Of a stretch of 64,000 nt of DNA, positions 34,614-42,710 are shown in pieces; position 1 is the first letter of the stretch, and the number at the start of each line of letters is the position of its first letter. The notes under the pieces are model-generated. The model was not told where the DNA came from, searched no databases, and saw nothing but the letters and a program-made list of their open reading frames with translations. The translations under genes were made by a program, and so were the position numbers. Source of the DNA: Chryseobacterium daecheongense (lineage in GTDB: Bacteria > Bacteroidota > Bacteroidia > Flavobacteriales > Weeksellaceae); NCBI GenBank assembly GCA_027920525.1, contig CP115858.1, positions 4,030,001 to 4,094,000 on the forward strand, read 5' to 3'.

Positions 34614-36806
34614 ATGTTTAAGGATGGTCAATCGCCGAAAATGTCGGCGCCCAAAAATATAAAAGGTCCTGCTGAACAACTGGGAGATACAGTGAAAACA
34701 CAGGCAATACAAAAGGGTAGTGAAAAAATACAGGAAAAAGCAAATCCGAAAGTTCAGAAAGTAACCCAAAAGCTATCCCAGGCTCAGGCTTATTCAGGCA
34801 TGGCACAAAATGCTTCCGGTCTTTTTATGAACCAGGTTGTACAGCCTACAGCTCCTTCTGTTATAGAAGATAAAGTATGGTCCAAGCAACCTACTTCCAA
34901 AATACATAATGCGAATGCGCTCCCTCAAAGCCAGATCATGGGTATCAATAGGGTGGTGAAACTTGATATTATTATTGAAGGAAAAATTGTAAAACACTTT
35001 AAACACTTTAAGCTTAAACAGAGTGCTACAAAACATCATGAATTCGATTTAATGCTTGCTCATGATACACTGGGAAATCCGGAAAACCATAACCTTGAAG
35101 AAGCCCAAAATTTCCTTGGAAAAAGAATCACTGTCGTATTTAAATACAAAGATGTTGAAGATGGACCTGAAAGAAGTTTTGTAGGGGTTATTACCGAAGT
35201 AGGTTTTAGCCAGGAGAAGGGCAGCCTTGGAAATGTAGTACTTACGGGATCAAGCCCTACCGTTCTGCTTGATGCGGCTCCTCATATCCAGAGCTTTGGA
35301 GGAGGTAAAGAAATAAGTTTAAATAGCATCGCAGATCAGGTTATAAAAGAAGGATTAGGGCAAAATAAGTTTGACTTCCGGGTTGATTCACAACATGGAA
35401 ATGTCTCTTACAGCTCCCAATATGAGGAAACCCATTATAATTATCTTGCAAGAATTGCCGAAGCCTATGGTGAGCAATTCTATTATGACGGTGAAGTTCT
35501 TCATTTCGGAAAATTGCCGCCTCAGGAAAAACCAATCAAGCTTACTTATGGCAGCAGCGTTCAGGATATAAAAATAAGAATGAAGGCTCAGCATGTTAAT
35601 CCTACTTTTTATGGGTATAACAGCAGTAAAAATGAAAAACTTACCACCGGTAATTCAAAAATTACCCATACTTCAGATATTGCCAAGCGTGCATACGAAA
35701 TTTCAGAAAAAACATTTACAACGCCATCTCTGAGAGTAGCTCCGATTAAGGCTTCATCATTTATGGACATTGACGCATCCCAAAAAGGTACTGCGGGAAG
35801 TAAAGCATCCAGTGTTTTCATTACTTCAGGAACCACTACTGTTCCTTTCCTGTATCCAGGATGTACTGCCGATATTGAGATGCGGAAAACAGACAGTAAT
35901 GAAACCTCTTATTTCACGAAACTCATGATCATAGATATGACTCATGAGGTAGATGCAAGAGGATATTATACAGGAACATTTGATGCGATTGCATCTGATA
36001 CAGGATTTATTCCACGGCCGGAGTTTGAAACTCCTAAAGCAGAACCTCAGTTTGCCAAAGTGATCTCCAATACCGATCCCTTAAACCAGGGTCGTGTACA
36101 GGTACAGTTTGACTGGCAAAACGGATCTGCAACCACGGAATTTATCAGAGTGATGACTCCCGATGGTGGAGGAAGTGAAAAAGTAAGCAAAAATCGTGGA
36201 TTTATGGCCATCCCTGAAGTCGGAGATCAGGTTGTGGTTAATTTCGTTCATCAGCATCCGGATCGTCCTTTTGTTATGGGAGGCATGTTTCACGGAGGTG
36301 TTGGCGGTGGCGGTGGCGCAGGAAATAATATTAAAAGCTTAAGCAGCAGAAGTGGTAATAAACTGGAACTGGATGACGGAGCAGGTTCTGTTTTTTTAAC
36401 AGATCAGGGAGGTGCGAATATGAAGTTTGATGGTGCCGGTAATGCAACGACCAATGCCAATAACAATAAGACAGTAAAAGTAGGTAATAACAATACAGTA
36501 AATACAGGCAGCAAAAATGTCATCAATGTCGGAAGTAAAGATGGCGGTGGTGCCAATTCTGTATTTTCAATGGATAATGCCGGAAATATATCTTTAGAGT
36601 GCGACACAAATGTAACGATCAAGACAGGTGCCAGTTCAATTACATTAAAAGCTGACGGAACAATTATCCTCAGCGGAAAGATCATTGGGATCAGTGGAGA
36701 GGGAATCGGAGTTGTAGGTACCAAAGGAATTGATCTTTCATCTCCTGCCAATCATCTCGGTGGCGGACAGACCAAGATTGATGGTGGGGACGCATTTATT
36801 AATTAA
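34614..36806 (+). CDS. vgrG: T6SS spike protein VgrG (copy 2) with N-terminal extension
   Basis: A 730-residue VgrG. Residues 1-100 form an extension rich in Lys, Gln and Ala (VKTQAIQKGSEKIQEKANPK; helical) that VgrG copy 1 lacks. From INRVVKLDIIIEG the gp27-like region, OB-fold (NQGRVQVQFDWQNGSATTEF; EVGDQVVVNFVHQHPDRP) and a long Asn/Lys/Thr-rich beta-helix with repeated short strands (KTVKVGNNNTVNTGSKN) follow, ending in a Gly-rich tip. The tip probably docks the PAAR-like effectors encoded at 37939 and 40431. The extension may bind Hcp or an adaptor (inference). Genes downstream follow within 8 bp. Confidence 0.92.
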   Translation: MFKDGQSPKMSAPKNIKGPAEQLGDTVKTQAIQKGSEKIQEKANPKVQKVTQKLSQAQAYSGMAQNASGLFMNQVVQPTAPSVIEDKVWSKQPTSKIHNANALPQSQIMGINRVVKLDIIIEGKIVKHFKHFKLKQSATKHHEFDLMLAHDTLGNPENHNLEEAQNFLGKRITVVFKYKDVEDGPERSFVGVITEVGFSQEKGSLGNVVLTGSSPTVLLDAAPHIQSFGGGKEISLNSIADQVIKEGLGQNKFDFRVDSQHGNVSYSSQYEETHYNYLARIAEAYGEQFYYDGEVLHFGKLPPQEKPIKLTYGSSVQDIKIRMKAQHVNPTFYGYNSSKNEKLTTGNSKITHTSDIAKRAYEISEKTFTTPSLRVAPIKASSFMDIDASQKGTAGSKASSVFITSGTTTVPFLYPGCTADIEMRKTDSNETSYFTKLMIIDMTHEVDARGYYTGTFDAIASDTGFIPRPEFETPKAEPQFAKVISNTDPLNQGRVQVQFDWQNGSATTEFIRVMTPDGGGSEKVSKNRGFMAIPEVGDQVVVNFVHQHPDRPFVMGGMFHGGVGGGGGAGNNIKSLSSRSGNKLELDDGAGSVFLTDQGGANMKFDGAGNATTNANNNKTVKVGNNNTVNTGSKNVINVGSKDGGGANSVFSMDNAGNISLECDTNVTIKTGASSITLKADGTIILSGKIIGISGEGIGVVGTKGIDLSSPANHLGGGQTKIDGGDAFIN

Positions 36807-36814
36807 ACAGATCT

Positions 36815-37705
36815 ATGAGTGAATCATTCAACATAAAAGATAAATTTTCTGAACAATATACTCTTATAATAGATTCAGATATTAAAGCGGTAAATGTACA
36901 CATGATTTCCCGTTCACAGTTAAGATGGGATTTCACCGTTCTACAGGTAGCAGAGGATCATATTAAAGTAAAAATAATTGTTCTGGACCACATTCTTCTT
37001 GAAGCCAATAATCCTCTAATTAAAGAGGTGGCAGCACTTACGAATGCGTTTTCCAGGTTGTATAATGAATTGTATCTGACCATAAATAATGAAGGCAAAG
37101 TAGTGGAAGTTTCCAATATGAATGTCATTCGTTCAAAGTGGCAGCAGACCAAGGCTGAAATGGAAAAGATAGCAGAAAATAATCCTGAAATTAAAAATGC
37201 GATTATCTTAAATGATAACATCTTCCAAGATGAAAAGAAGCTGATAGAAGGCATTCAGAATAATGAATTTTTCCTGATGTATTTTAATAAAATCTATGGA
37301 CGAAAAATCCCGGGAAATTACAAGGAAAATGCATTAAACCTTTTTAATTCAGCCAATGTACACTGGAGTTTTGACCTGAAGAATAGCAGTAATCCATTAC
37401 TGTCTTCCGATGAAATGATTGTAGAACTTTCCGGAGAACCATCCATTTTATTGAACATAGGATTTTATAACCGGGCGTATATTCAGTTTTCCAATCAGAT
37501 CGATGTTTCCAAACTGGAAACCTCACTCAACGAAAAAGGGATTTACAGAACGGAAAAATCTACAGGAAGAATCATAGAAGCTTCCCTTACGAGAGAAGAA
37601 ATTGCCGATCCTGAAAATCTTTATGCAAAATTGAAATATACATTTTATAGCGACGAAATTCTTAAATATAAAATGTCAGATGAATACAATACAGCGACTT
37701 CCTGA
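36815..37705 (+). CDS. Uncharacterised protein between VgrG and PAAR genes; candidate effector adaptor
   Basis: A 296-residue protein starting 8 bp after vgrG-2. No signal peptide or transmembrane helix. Mixed alpha/beta with segments LRWDFTVLQVAEDHIKVKI, LYNELYLTINNEGKVVEVSN and a Trp-containing helix (RSKWQQTKAEMEKIAENNPE). The alternating barrel-like strands and a late repeat of the first pattern (SLNEKGIYRTEKSTGRIIEA) hint at two related halves. I recognise no family. The position suggests a cytoplasmic chaperone or adaptor loading the PAAR effectors onto VgrG-2, as DUF4123 or DUF1795 proteins do elsewhere, but the sequence resembles neither. Confidence 0.7.
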   Translation: MSESFNIKDKFSEQYTLIIDSDIKAVNVHMISRSQLRWDFTVLQVAEDHIKVKIIVLDHILLEANNPLIKEVAALTNAFSRLYNELYLTINNEGKVVEVSNMNVIRSKWQQTKAEMEKIAENNPEIKNAIILNDNIFQDEKKLIEGIQNNEFFLMYFNKIYGRKIPGNYKENALNLFNSANVHWSFDLKNSSNPLLSSDEMIVELSGEPSILLNIGFYNRAYIQFSNQIDVSKLETSLNEKGIYRTEKSTGRIIEASLTREEIADPENLYAKLKYTFYSDEILKYKMSDEYNTATS

Positions 37706-37937
37706 TGTAAAGTCTTATATAAAGAGCATTTCTATAAGAAATTACCGCCTCGGATTTAATTTAAAATTCGACAGGAAAAACTGTATTAAAAGCTTTTTCA
37801 TCTTTATGGCTAAAGAATATGAAAAAGATCAGGAGAAATTTATCAGAAAAACCGTTTACGGAATTGAACATCAGCGGATCGATGATAGAAACAGGATAAA
37901 AGCCCATACTCGAAAACAAACCCTAAAAAGACTGTAA
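37680..37937 (+). CDS. Small basic protein of unknown function in the VgrG-PAAR operon
   Basis: An 85-residue, strongly basic protein (ending KAHTRKQTLKRL). Its ATG lies inside the end of the preceding gene (26 bp overlap) and its stop is one base before the PAAR start, so it is tightly packed in the operon. A hydrophobic patch, CIKSFFIFMAKEYEKDQ, occurs in the middle. A later ATG at 37806 would give a 43-residue product. It is not recognised. Tight packing argues that it is real; it might be a small chaperone or adaptor. Confidence 0.5.
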   Translation: MNTIQRLPDVKSYIKSISIRNYRLGFNLKFDRKNCIKSFFIFMAKEYEKDQEKFIRKTVYGIEHQRIDDRNRIKAHTRKQTLKRL

Positions 37938-37938
37938 T

Positions 37939-39495
37939 ATGGGACATAAGATTATTACAGAAAAAGATTTTTGGATGTGCTCCAGTGGTGCAATGCCTGC
38001 ACAACTACAGGGAACCAGAAAAAGCAATAAAAAAAGCTCAGGAGAAGTCTACATTACTGTTGCGGATACCGCTACAAGCAGCTGGATAGATTTTGGCTGT
38101 ACAAAGAATATGCTTTGGGCCGCACTTTTAACCGCTGTGGCTGTAGTGGTAGTGGTCGCCTTAATTGTAGGTACCGGAGGTGTTGCTGCCATAGGTCTTA
38201 TCGGAATGATGGCTATAGGCGCAGCGGCAGGGGTTGCAGGTGGAGTTATTGCAGCCGTAGACGGAGCATTAAAGTGTGGGCAAAAAAATGCGACGGCAAG
38301 AACATGGGATGGAAGTAAGAGCAATCTAATACTTACAGGCACTCCAGGTATTACAGGAGACCGTACCATGACCTGTTCTATAGGTGGAGTGGTAAAATTT
38401 GCCCCTGAAATCAAAAGCTGGACCCATGCTTTAGCTTTGGGTAGCTTTAATTATGTCACTCAGCTTGCAGGCTGTGCCCTTGGTGGTGCGGCGGTAGGAG
38501 CCGGAGGATTTCTGGTCTCGGGACTGGCAGGCGGATCACTAGCCGTAGCAGCGCCAACTTTTTCCAGTGTTCTCTCAAACGTTGCCGGAAGTTTTACCGG
38601 CATTTGGGGAGGCAGCCGTGCATTGTTCGGATTGAATGCGCTGGCTAATGAGCATGCTTATGGAAATGTTCAGAATGCCGGGGATGCCGGAGCTGTTTTA
38701 GTCAATGGAGGAATTCCGGAAATTGGTATGGGACAGCGTATTTTTACCGGACAGGCTCATCCTTCTGACTATCTTCTGTTTTTATATTTATTAAATATAA
38801 AAGTGAAGGAACCTGCACCACCCATTAAAGAGCAGAATAGTGGAGGCGATAAAGATGGAAATAATACTTCTAAAGAAGAAGGAAACAAAACGCCTGAAGA
38901 AGAAGGAGCTAATGGAAGCAAAGGACAAGGAGAAACAACAACAAAACCCAATGAAGGCGGGGAAGCAAATTCTTATGAAAGTAGTCAGCCTGGTGATCCG
39001 CCTGGTACCTATAGAGATAGCAATGGAAGATTGAAAGATTCTCAAACTCATAAATTCGTTAAGGATCCTAATGCCCAGGTTGCAGAACCAACCGAACCTA
39101 ATCCTAATAACCCAAATGATACAAATCGACCAAGCTGGAGAAAAAGTGAAATTGATGCGGAACAAATGTATCCTGGTTATGATACTCAAAAAAGTTTCAT
39201 TGATGGCAAAGAAGTGCCGTATGGAACGGAAGGAAGTACAAGGCCTGATTTATATAATACAGGACATAGTGTTGAGGTGAAAAATTATGATGTCACATCT
39301 AATACGGGTCGAAGAAATTTAACGAATGAGCTTAACAGACAATATACAGACAGATTACAAAATCTTCCACCAGGAACAAGACAGACAGCAGTAATTGATG
39401 TTAGAGGCCAAAATATGTCTCCTGAGGCATTAGTTCAGTTAGAATCTAGTATTCAAAAGAGTTGTCCGAATCTAGAGGTAATTTTTATTCAATAA
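37939..39495 (+). CDS. PAAR-like T6SS effector with C-terminal PD-(D/E)xK-type nuclease
   Basis: A 518-residue polymorphic toxin. Residues 1-60 are a PAAR-like (DUF4280-type) spike tip (DFWMCSSGAMPAQLQG, DTATSSWIDFGCTKN). Two Gly/Ala-rich hydrophobic stretches (about 60-110 and 175-225) could cross a membrane. From about 300 a charged linker follows. The last ~120 residues carry GSTRPDLYNTGHSVEVKNYD, where Asp then ExK with conserved spacing form a PD-(D/E)xK-like nuclease core, plus RQYTDRLQNLPPGTRQ and a closing VIDVRGQ strand. It would degrade DNA or RNA in the recipient. The next gene is an Imm70-family immunity protein. The N-terminus is almost identical to the effector at 40431. Confidence 0.78.
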   Translation: MGHKIITEKDFWMCSSGAMPAQLQGTRKSNKKSSGEVYITVADTATSSWIDFGCTKNMLWAALLTAVAVVVVVALIVGTGGVAAIGLIGMMAIGAAAGVAGGVIAAVDGALKCGQKNATARTWDGSKSNLILTGTPGITGDRTMTCSIGGVVKFAPEIKSWTHALALGSFNYVTQLAGCALGGAAVGAGGFLVSGLAGGSLAVAAPTFSSVLSNVAGSFTGIWGGSRALFGLNALANEHAYGNVQNAGDAGAVLVNGGIPEIGMGQRIFTGQAHPSDYLLFLYLLNIKVKEPAPPIKEQNSGGDKDGNNTSKEEGNKTPEEEGANGSKGQGETTTKPNEGGEANSYESSQPGDPPGTYRDSNGRLKDSQTHKFVKDPNAQVAEPTEPNPNNPNDTNRPSWRKSEIDAEQMYPGYDTQKSFIDGKEVPYGTEGSTRPDLYNTGHSVEVKNYDVTSNTGRRNLTNELNRQYTDRLQNLPPGTRQTAVIDVRGQNMSPEALVQLESSIQKSCPNLEVIFIQ

Positions 39496-39520
39496 TTAAT
39501 ATATTTATAAAAAATAAATA

Positions 39521-39934
39521 ATGACAGGATTAAAGGTAGGACCTATATTTTATAAGATAGGCACGGGTGATTTTTTACATTCTTTTTTTTCTACAATTGC
39601 TTATAATCTGGAAAATAATAAATGGGGCAGTAGATTTCCATTGCTAATGAATGAATTGTATTATAAAACTTTACCCGCAGATAAGGTAGATGAAGCAATT
39701 AATGAATTAAAAACGATCCAAAAAGAATTGGAAGAATATTCACCATCTATGATAGTGTGGGATATTGAGGATCTGTCGAAACAACCACCTTGGGGAGATA
39801 ATATTGCCGAAAGAATAACCGATCTGTCCAATTATTTTTATACCAATGATGGTGAAGATCTTTTTAATGTCTTCTATAAAGCCTTTGATGCTGCAAAAAG
39901 TATTAATAAAGATATTAATATCCATAGTATGTAA
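39521..39934 (+). CDS. Imm70 family immunity protein
   Basis: A 137-residue cytoplasmic protein that I recognise as the Imm70 family: GTGDFLHSFFSTIAYNLENN, then a central helix and IVWDIEDLSKQPPWGDNIA with DLSNYFYT. It directly follows the nuclease effector (gap 25 bp), so it most probably blocks that toxin in the producer. It has no signal peptide, which agrees with a cytoplasmic nuclease target. The recognition is from memory of the motif; the pairing is inferred from order. Confidence 0.75.
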   Translation: MTGLKVGPIFYKIGTGDFLHSFFSTIAYNLENNKWGSRFPLLMNELYYKTLPADKVDEAINELKTIQKELEEYSPSMIVWDIEDLSKQPPWGDNIAERITDLSNYFYTNDGEDLFNVFYKAFDAAKSINKDINIHSM

Positions 39935-39987
39935 TCTTTACTAGAAGTATATTAAAAAACAAAGCTTACCAAGAGAAATGAAGATTC

Positions 39988-40383
39988 ATGGAATTTGAAG
40001 ATTTAGAAAAAGACTTACAAGCTGAAGTAGAAAAAGGAGAAGAGATTGCGATTGAAAATATTCAGAATGGCGTGCGGTTTTCTCCATTTATTTATTTTGG
40101 CGAAAAAAATATTAAAAAGATGATTGCGGACTCTTTGGATGAAGCTATTGAAATGGCAGAAGAAGAAATAGAAAGCATTGATGAAGAGACGGTGGTTTTA
40201 ATCTACAGTAATAAGATTACTCTTAAAGACGATAGTTTTGATGCTATTGTTTCTCAGGTATATAATGTTGATGAAGGTTCAGGGTATTCTTTTGGCCTGG
40301 TTTATAAAATAGAAGATAATAAAATGAAATTTCTTAATAAAAGAGTGTTTCTGGTAAATGTAAGGAACTGCCTTATTTTTTAA
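39988..40383 (+). CDS. Acidic unknown protein; possible orphan immunity gene
   Basis: A 131-residue acidic protein (DEAIEMAEEEIESIDEETVV) with no signal or membrane segment. It lies between the Imm70 gene and the second PAAR effector, has no toxin of its own beside it, and is AT-richer than its neighbours. The end (LNKRVFLVNVRNCLIF) is beta-rich. No family is recognised. It may be an immunity gene kept after loss of its toxin, a second partner of the nuclease toxin, or unrelated. Confidence 0.6.
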   Translation: MEFEDLEKDLQAEVEKGEEIAIENIQNGVRFSPFIYFGEKNIKKMIADSLDEAIEMAEEEIESIDEETVVLIYSNKITLKDDSFDAIVSQVYNVDEGSGYSFGLVYKIEDNKMKFLNKRVFLVNVRNCLIF

Positions 40384-40430
40384 TTTAAAATATACAACCC
40401 CATATAAAATATAAATCCTAAAAACCAGAT

Positions 40431-42083
40431 ATGGGAAATAAGATTATTACAGAAAAAGACTTCTGGATGTGCTCCAGTGGTGCAATGCCTGCACAATTGC
40501 AGGGAACCAGAAAAAGCAATAAAAAAAGCTCAGGAGAAGTCTATATCACTGTAGCGGATACCGCCACAAGCAGCTGGATCGATTTCGGCTGTACAAAAAA
40601 TATGCTTTGGGCCGCACTTTTAACTGCTGTGGCTGTAGTGGTAGTAGTTGCCTTAATTGTAGGTACCGGAGGAGTTGCTGCTATAGGTCTTATCGGAATG
40701 ATGGCTATAGGCGCAGCTGCTGGGGTTGCAGGTGGAGTTATTGCAGCCGTAGACGGAGCATTGAAGTGTGGGCAAAAAAATGCGACGGCAAGAACATGGG
40801 ATGGAAGTAAGAGCAATCTAATACTTACGGGAACTCCAGGTATTACAGGGGACCGTACCATGACCTGTTCTATAGGTGGAGTGGTAAAATTTGCTCCTGA
40901 AATCAAAAGCTGGACCCATGCTTTAGCTTTGGGTAGCTTTAATTATGTCACTCAGCTTGCAGGCTGTGCCCTTGGTGGTGCGGCGGTAGGGGCTGGAGGA
41001 TTTCTGGTCTCGGGACTGGCAGGCGGATCACTAGCCGTAGCAGCGCCAACCTTTTCCAGTGTTCTCTCAAACGTTGCCGGAAGTTTTACCGGAATTTGGG
41101 GAGGCAGCCGTGCATTGTTCGGATTAAATGCGCTGGCTAATGAGCATGCTTATGGAAATGTTCAGGATGCCGGTGATGCCGGAGCTGCTTTAGTCAATGG
41201 AGGAATTCCTGAAATAGGTATGGGAAAACGTATTTTTACCGGACAGGCCCATCCGTCCGATTATCTTCTTTTCCTATATTTGCTTAATATTAAAGTGAAA
41301 GAGCCTGCTCCGCCTATAAAAGAATCAAACAGCGGTGGTGATAAGGATGGAAATACTCCTTCCGATAATGACGCAAATACCGGTAATAAAGAAGAAGGAA
41401 AACCAAAAGATGAAGGTCAGCCAAAGGACGAAGAACCACCAAAAGACGAGAAACAGCAAGCGGCAGAGGAAGATGGACCTAACGGAAATAAAGGACAAGG
41501 TGATGAAGGGCAAAACAATTCCGGAGAAAATAAAAAAGGTGATGCTTATGAAAGTACACCTCAAAAACCTAGTGATAAATTAATTGCTGATACAGAGGCG
41601 AAGGCTAAAGAAATTGTAGAAACTCAAAGTGCTAAAGAAAGGGGACCATGTTTATCAGGCGTATATGATCCTGCAACAGGTAAAACCTTTTTTGGACAAA
41701 ACTTTAAAAATAACGTAACAGGCAAGAATGCTTATGAAAAATGGTTGAGTGATCCTCCTGAATTGGGTGGTGCAGATCCTCTTATCAAACAAAAAGTAGC
41801 AGAGTACGAAGCTAAAATTAAAAGTGGTGAAATAAAACTTCCTGAAACTGCAGACAACCGATTAGCAGCTCACTCTGAAATAAGAGCTTACGATCAGGCT
41901 TTAAAAGCAAGAAGGGAAGCCGGTCTTCCGGTAGATGAAAATTCAATCCGGGAAATGGATCTTCACAATAGGGATTTACAGAATAATGCAATTAAAAATA
42001 ATAATGGAACACCTCCTCCTAAGGTAAGATGCCCTCATTGTGGTTTCCTGACAGATGGAATAAACACTCATGGACATAAATAA
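40431..42083 (+). CDS. PAAR-like T6SS effector with C-terminal zinc deaminase
   Basis: A 550-residue polymorphic toxin whose first ~310 residues copy the effector at 37939 with very few changes (MGNKII instead of MGHKII; NVQDAGDAGAA instead of NVQNAGDAGAV). A charged repetitive linker follows (PKDEGQPKDEEPPKDEKQQA). The last ~150 residues form a deaminase-like domain: GPCLSGVYDPATGKTFFGQN, then AAHSEIRAYDQALKAR (the H-[AS]-E zinc and catalytic motif) and VRCPHCGFLTD (C-x-x-C zinc ligands). This matches YwqJ-like toxin deaminases, which would act on nucleic acid bases or nucleotides in the target cell. The gene after it is its presumed immunity gene. Confidence 0.8.
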   Translation: MGNKIITEKDFWMCSSGAMPAQLQGTRKSNKKSSGEVYITVADTATSSWIDFGCTKNMLWAALLTAVAVVVVVALIVGTGGVAAIGLIGMMAIGAAAGVAGGVIAAVDGALKCGQKNATARTWDGSKSNLILTGTPGITGDRTMTCSIGGVVKFAPEIKSWTHALALGSFNYVTQLAGCALGGAAVGAGGFLVSGLAGGSLAVAAPTFSSVLSNVAGSFTGIWGGSRALFGLNALANEHAYGNVQDAGDAGAALVNGGIPEIGMGKRIFTGQAHPSDYLLFLYLLNIKVKEPAPPIKESNSGGDKDGNTPSDNDANTGNKEEGKPKDEGQPKDEEPPKDEKQQAAEEDGPNGNKGQGDEGQNNSGENKKGDAYESTPQKPSDKLIADTEAKAKEIVETQSAKERGPCLSGVYDPATGKTFFGQNFKNNVTGKNAYEKWLSDPPELGGADPLIKQKVAEYEAKIKSGEIKLPETADNRLAAHSEIRAYDQALKARREAGLPVDENSIREMDLHNRDLQNNAIKNNNGTPPPKVRCPHCGFLTDGINTHGHK

Positions 42084-42092
42084 TAAACTTAT

Positions 42093-42596
42093 ATGATTGA
42101 CAAAAATGCAGAGCTGAGATTAGAAGATACTGATGATCGTTTGTATACTAAAAATGATAGTAACGGATTTGCTGTATATTTTTTAGATAAAGAATGTAAA
42201 GAACCCTTTACGGGAGAAATATATGTAAAATTCAAAGATGCTATAGAATCTGAAGCCCAATATAAGAATGGCTACAAAAATGGGATCGAATACATCTATG
42301 ATTCTGACGGAAATCTGGAGCAGGCTAATGAAAACAAAGGCAATGTAATGTATGGTGTTTCAAAAGAATATGATGAAGATGGGAATATTGTAAATGCAAG
42401 CATCGTTTTTAATAATGAGTATCTGAAATCTATTGAACTTATTGATGGGACATTTCAGGAAACAACTTCTTACCAGGATAAATTCGGAGAATTTTTGCCG
42501 GATTATTTACGGGAATTGTTAAGCCTTTCCAAAGAAGAATTGTTTAATTATGAATTTAAACCTGATAATCCGCATCTTAATTATAGTAAAAAATAA
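42093..42596 (+). CDS. MORN-like repeat protein; presumed immunity protein for the deaminase effector
   Basis: A 167-residue, acidic cytoplasmic protein 9 bp after the deaminase effector. It carries short repeats of toxin-antitoxin MORN/YwqK type (EAQYKNGYKNGIEYIYDSDG, MYGVSKEYDEDGNIVNAS). Such repeat proteins are used as immunity or antitoxin modules. A strong terminator follows, ending the effector array. The pairing with the deaminase is inferred from position. Confidence 0.65.
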   Translation: MIDKNAELRLEDTDDRLYTKNDSNGFAVYFLDKECKEPFTGEIYVKFKDAIESEAQYKNGYKNGIEYIYDSDGNLEQANENKGNVMYGVSKEYDEDGNIVNASIVFNNEYLKSIELIDGTFQETTSYQDKFGEFLPDYLRELLSLSKEELFNYEFKPDNPHLNYSKK

Positions 42597-42622
42597 AGAA
42601 GACCTGAAAAGGTCTTCTTTTA
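42595..42622 (+). terminator. Terminator of the second T6SS block
   Basis: AAAGAAGACC / GGTCTTCTTT 10-bp stem around a 6-base loop, then T-rich sequence. Confidence 0.85.
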
Positions 42623-42687
42623 TTTGATGGAACTTTAAAATTAAAAATCTCATCTTTAATTGTAGAACATAAATATTCCTATTTTCT

Positions 42688-42695
42688 TATATTTG
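42688..42695 (+). promoter_or_regulatory. -7 promoter box of polA
   Basis: TATATTTG ends 15 bases before the ATG at 42711. The predicted start of transcription leaves a leader of only about 10 bases. Confidence 0.6.
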
Positions 42696-42710
42696 TTCAT
42701 TATAGAAAAT

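Noticed and set aside
36400..36560. Tandem repeat in vgrG-2
   Set aside because: The repeated Asn/Lys/Thr codons are the normal beta-helix needle of VgrG rather than a separate repeat.
38049..38414. Long minus-strand open frames opposite the PAAR genes (also 40541-40906)
   Set aside because: They mirror the Gly/Ala-rich coding sequence of the PAAR N-termini and have low-complexity products.
37947..41340. Direct repeat of about 900 bp as a possible mobile element
   Set aside because: The repeat is the shared 5' coding part of two effectors; no transposase or terminal repeats were seen.
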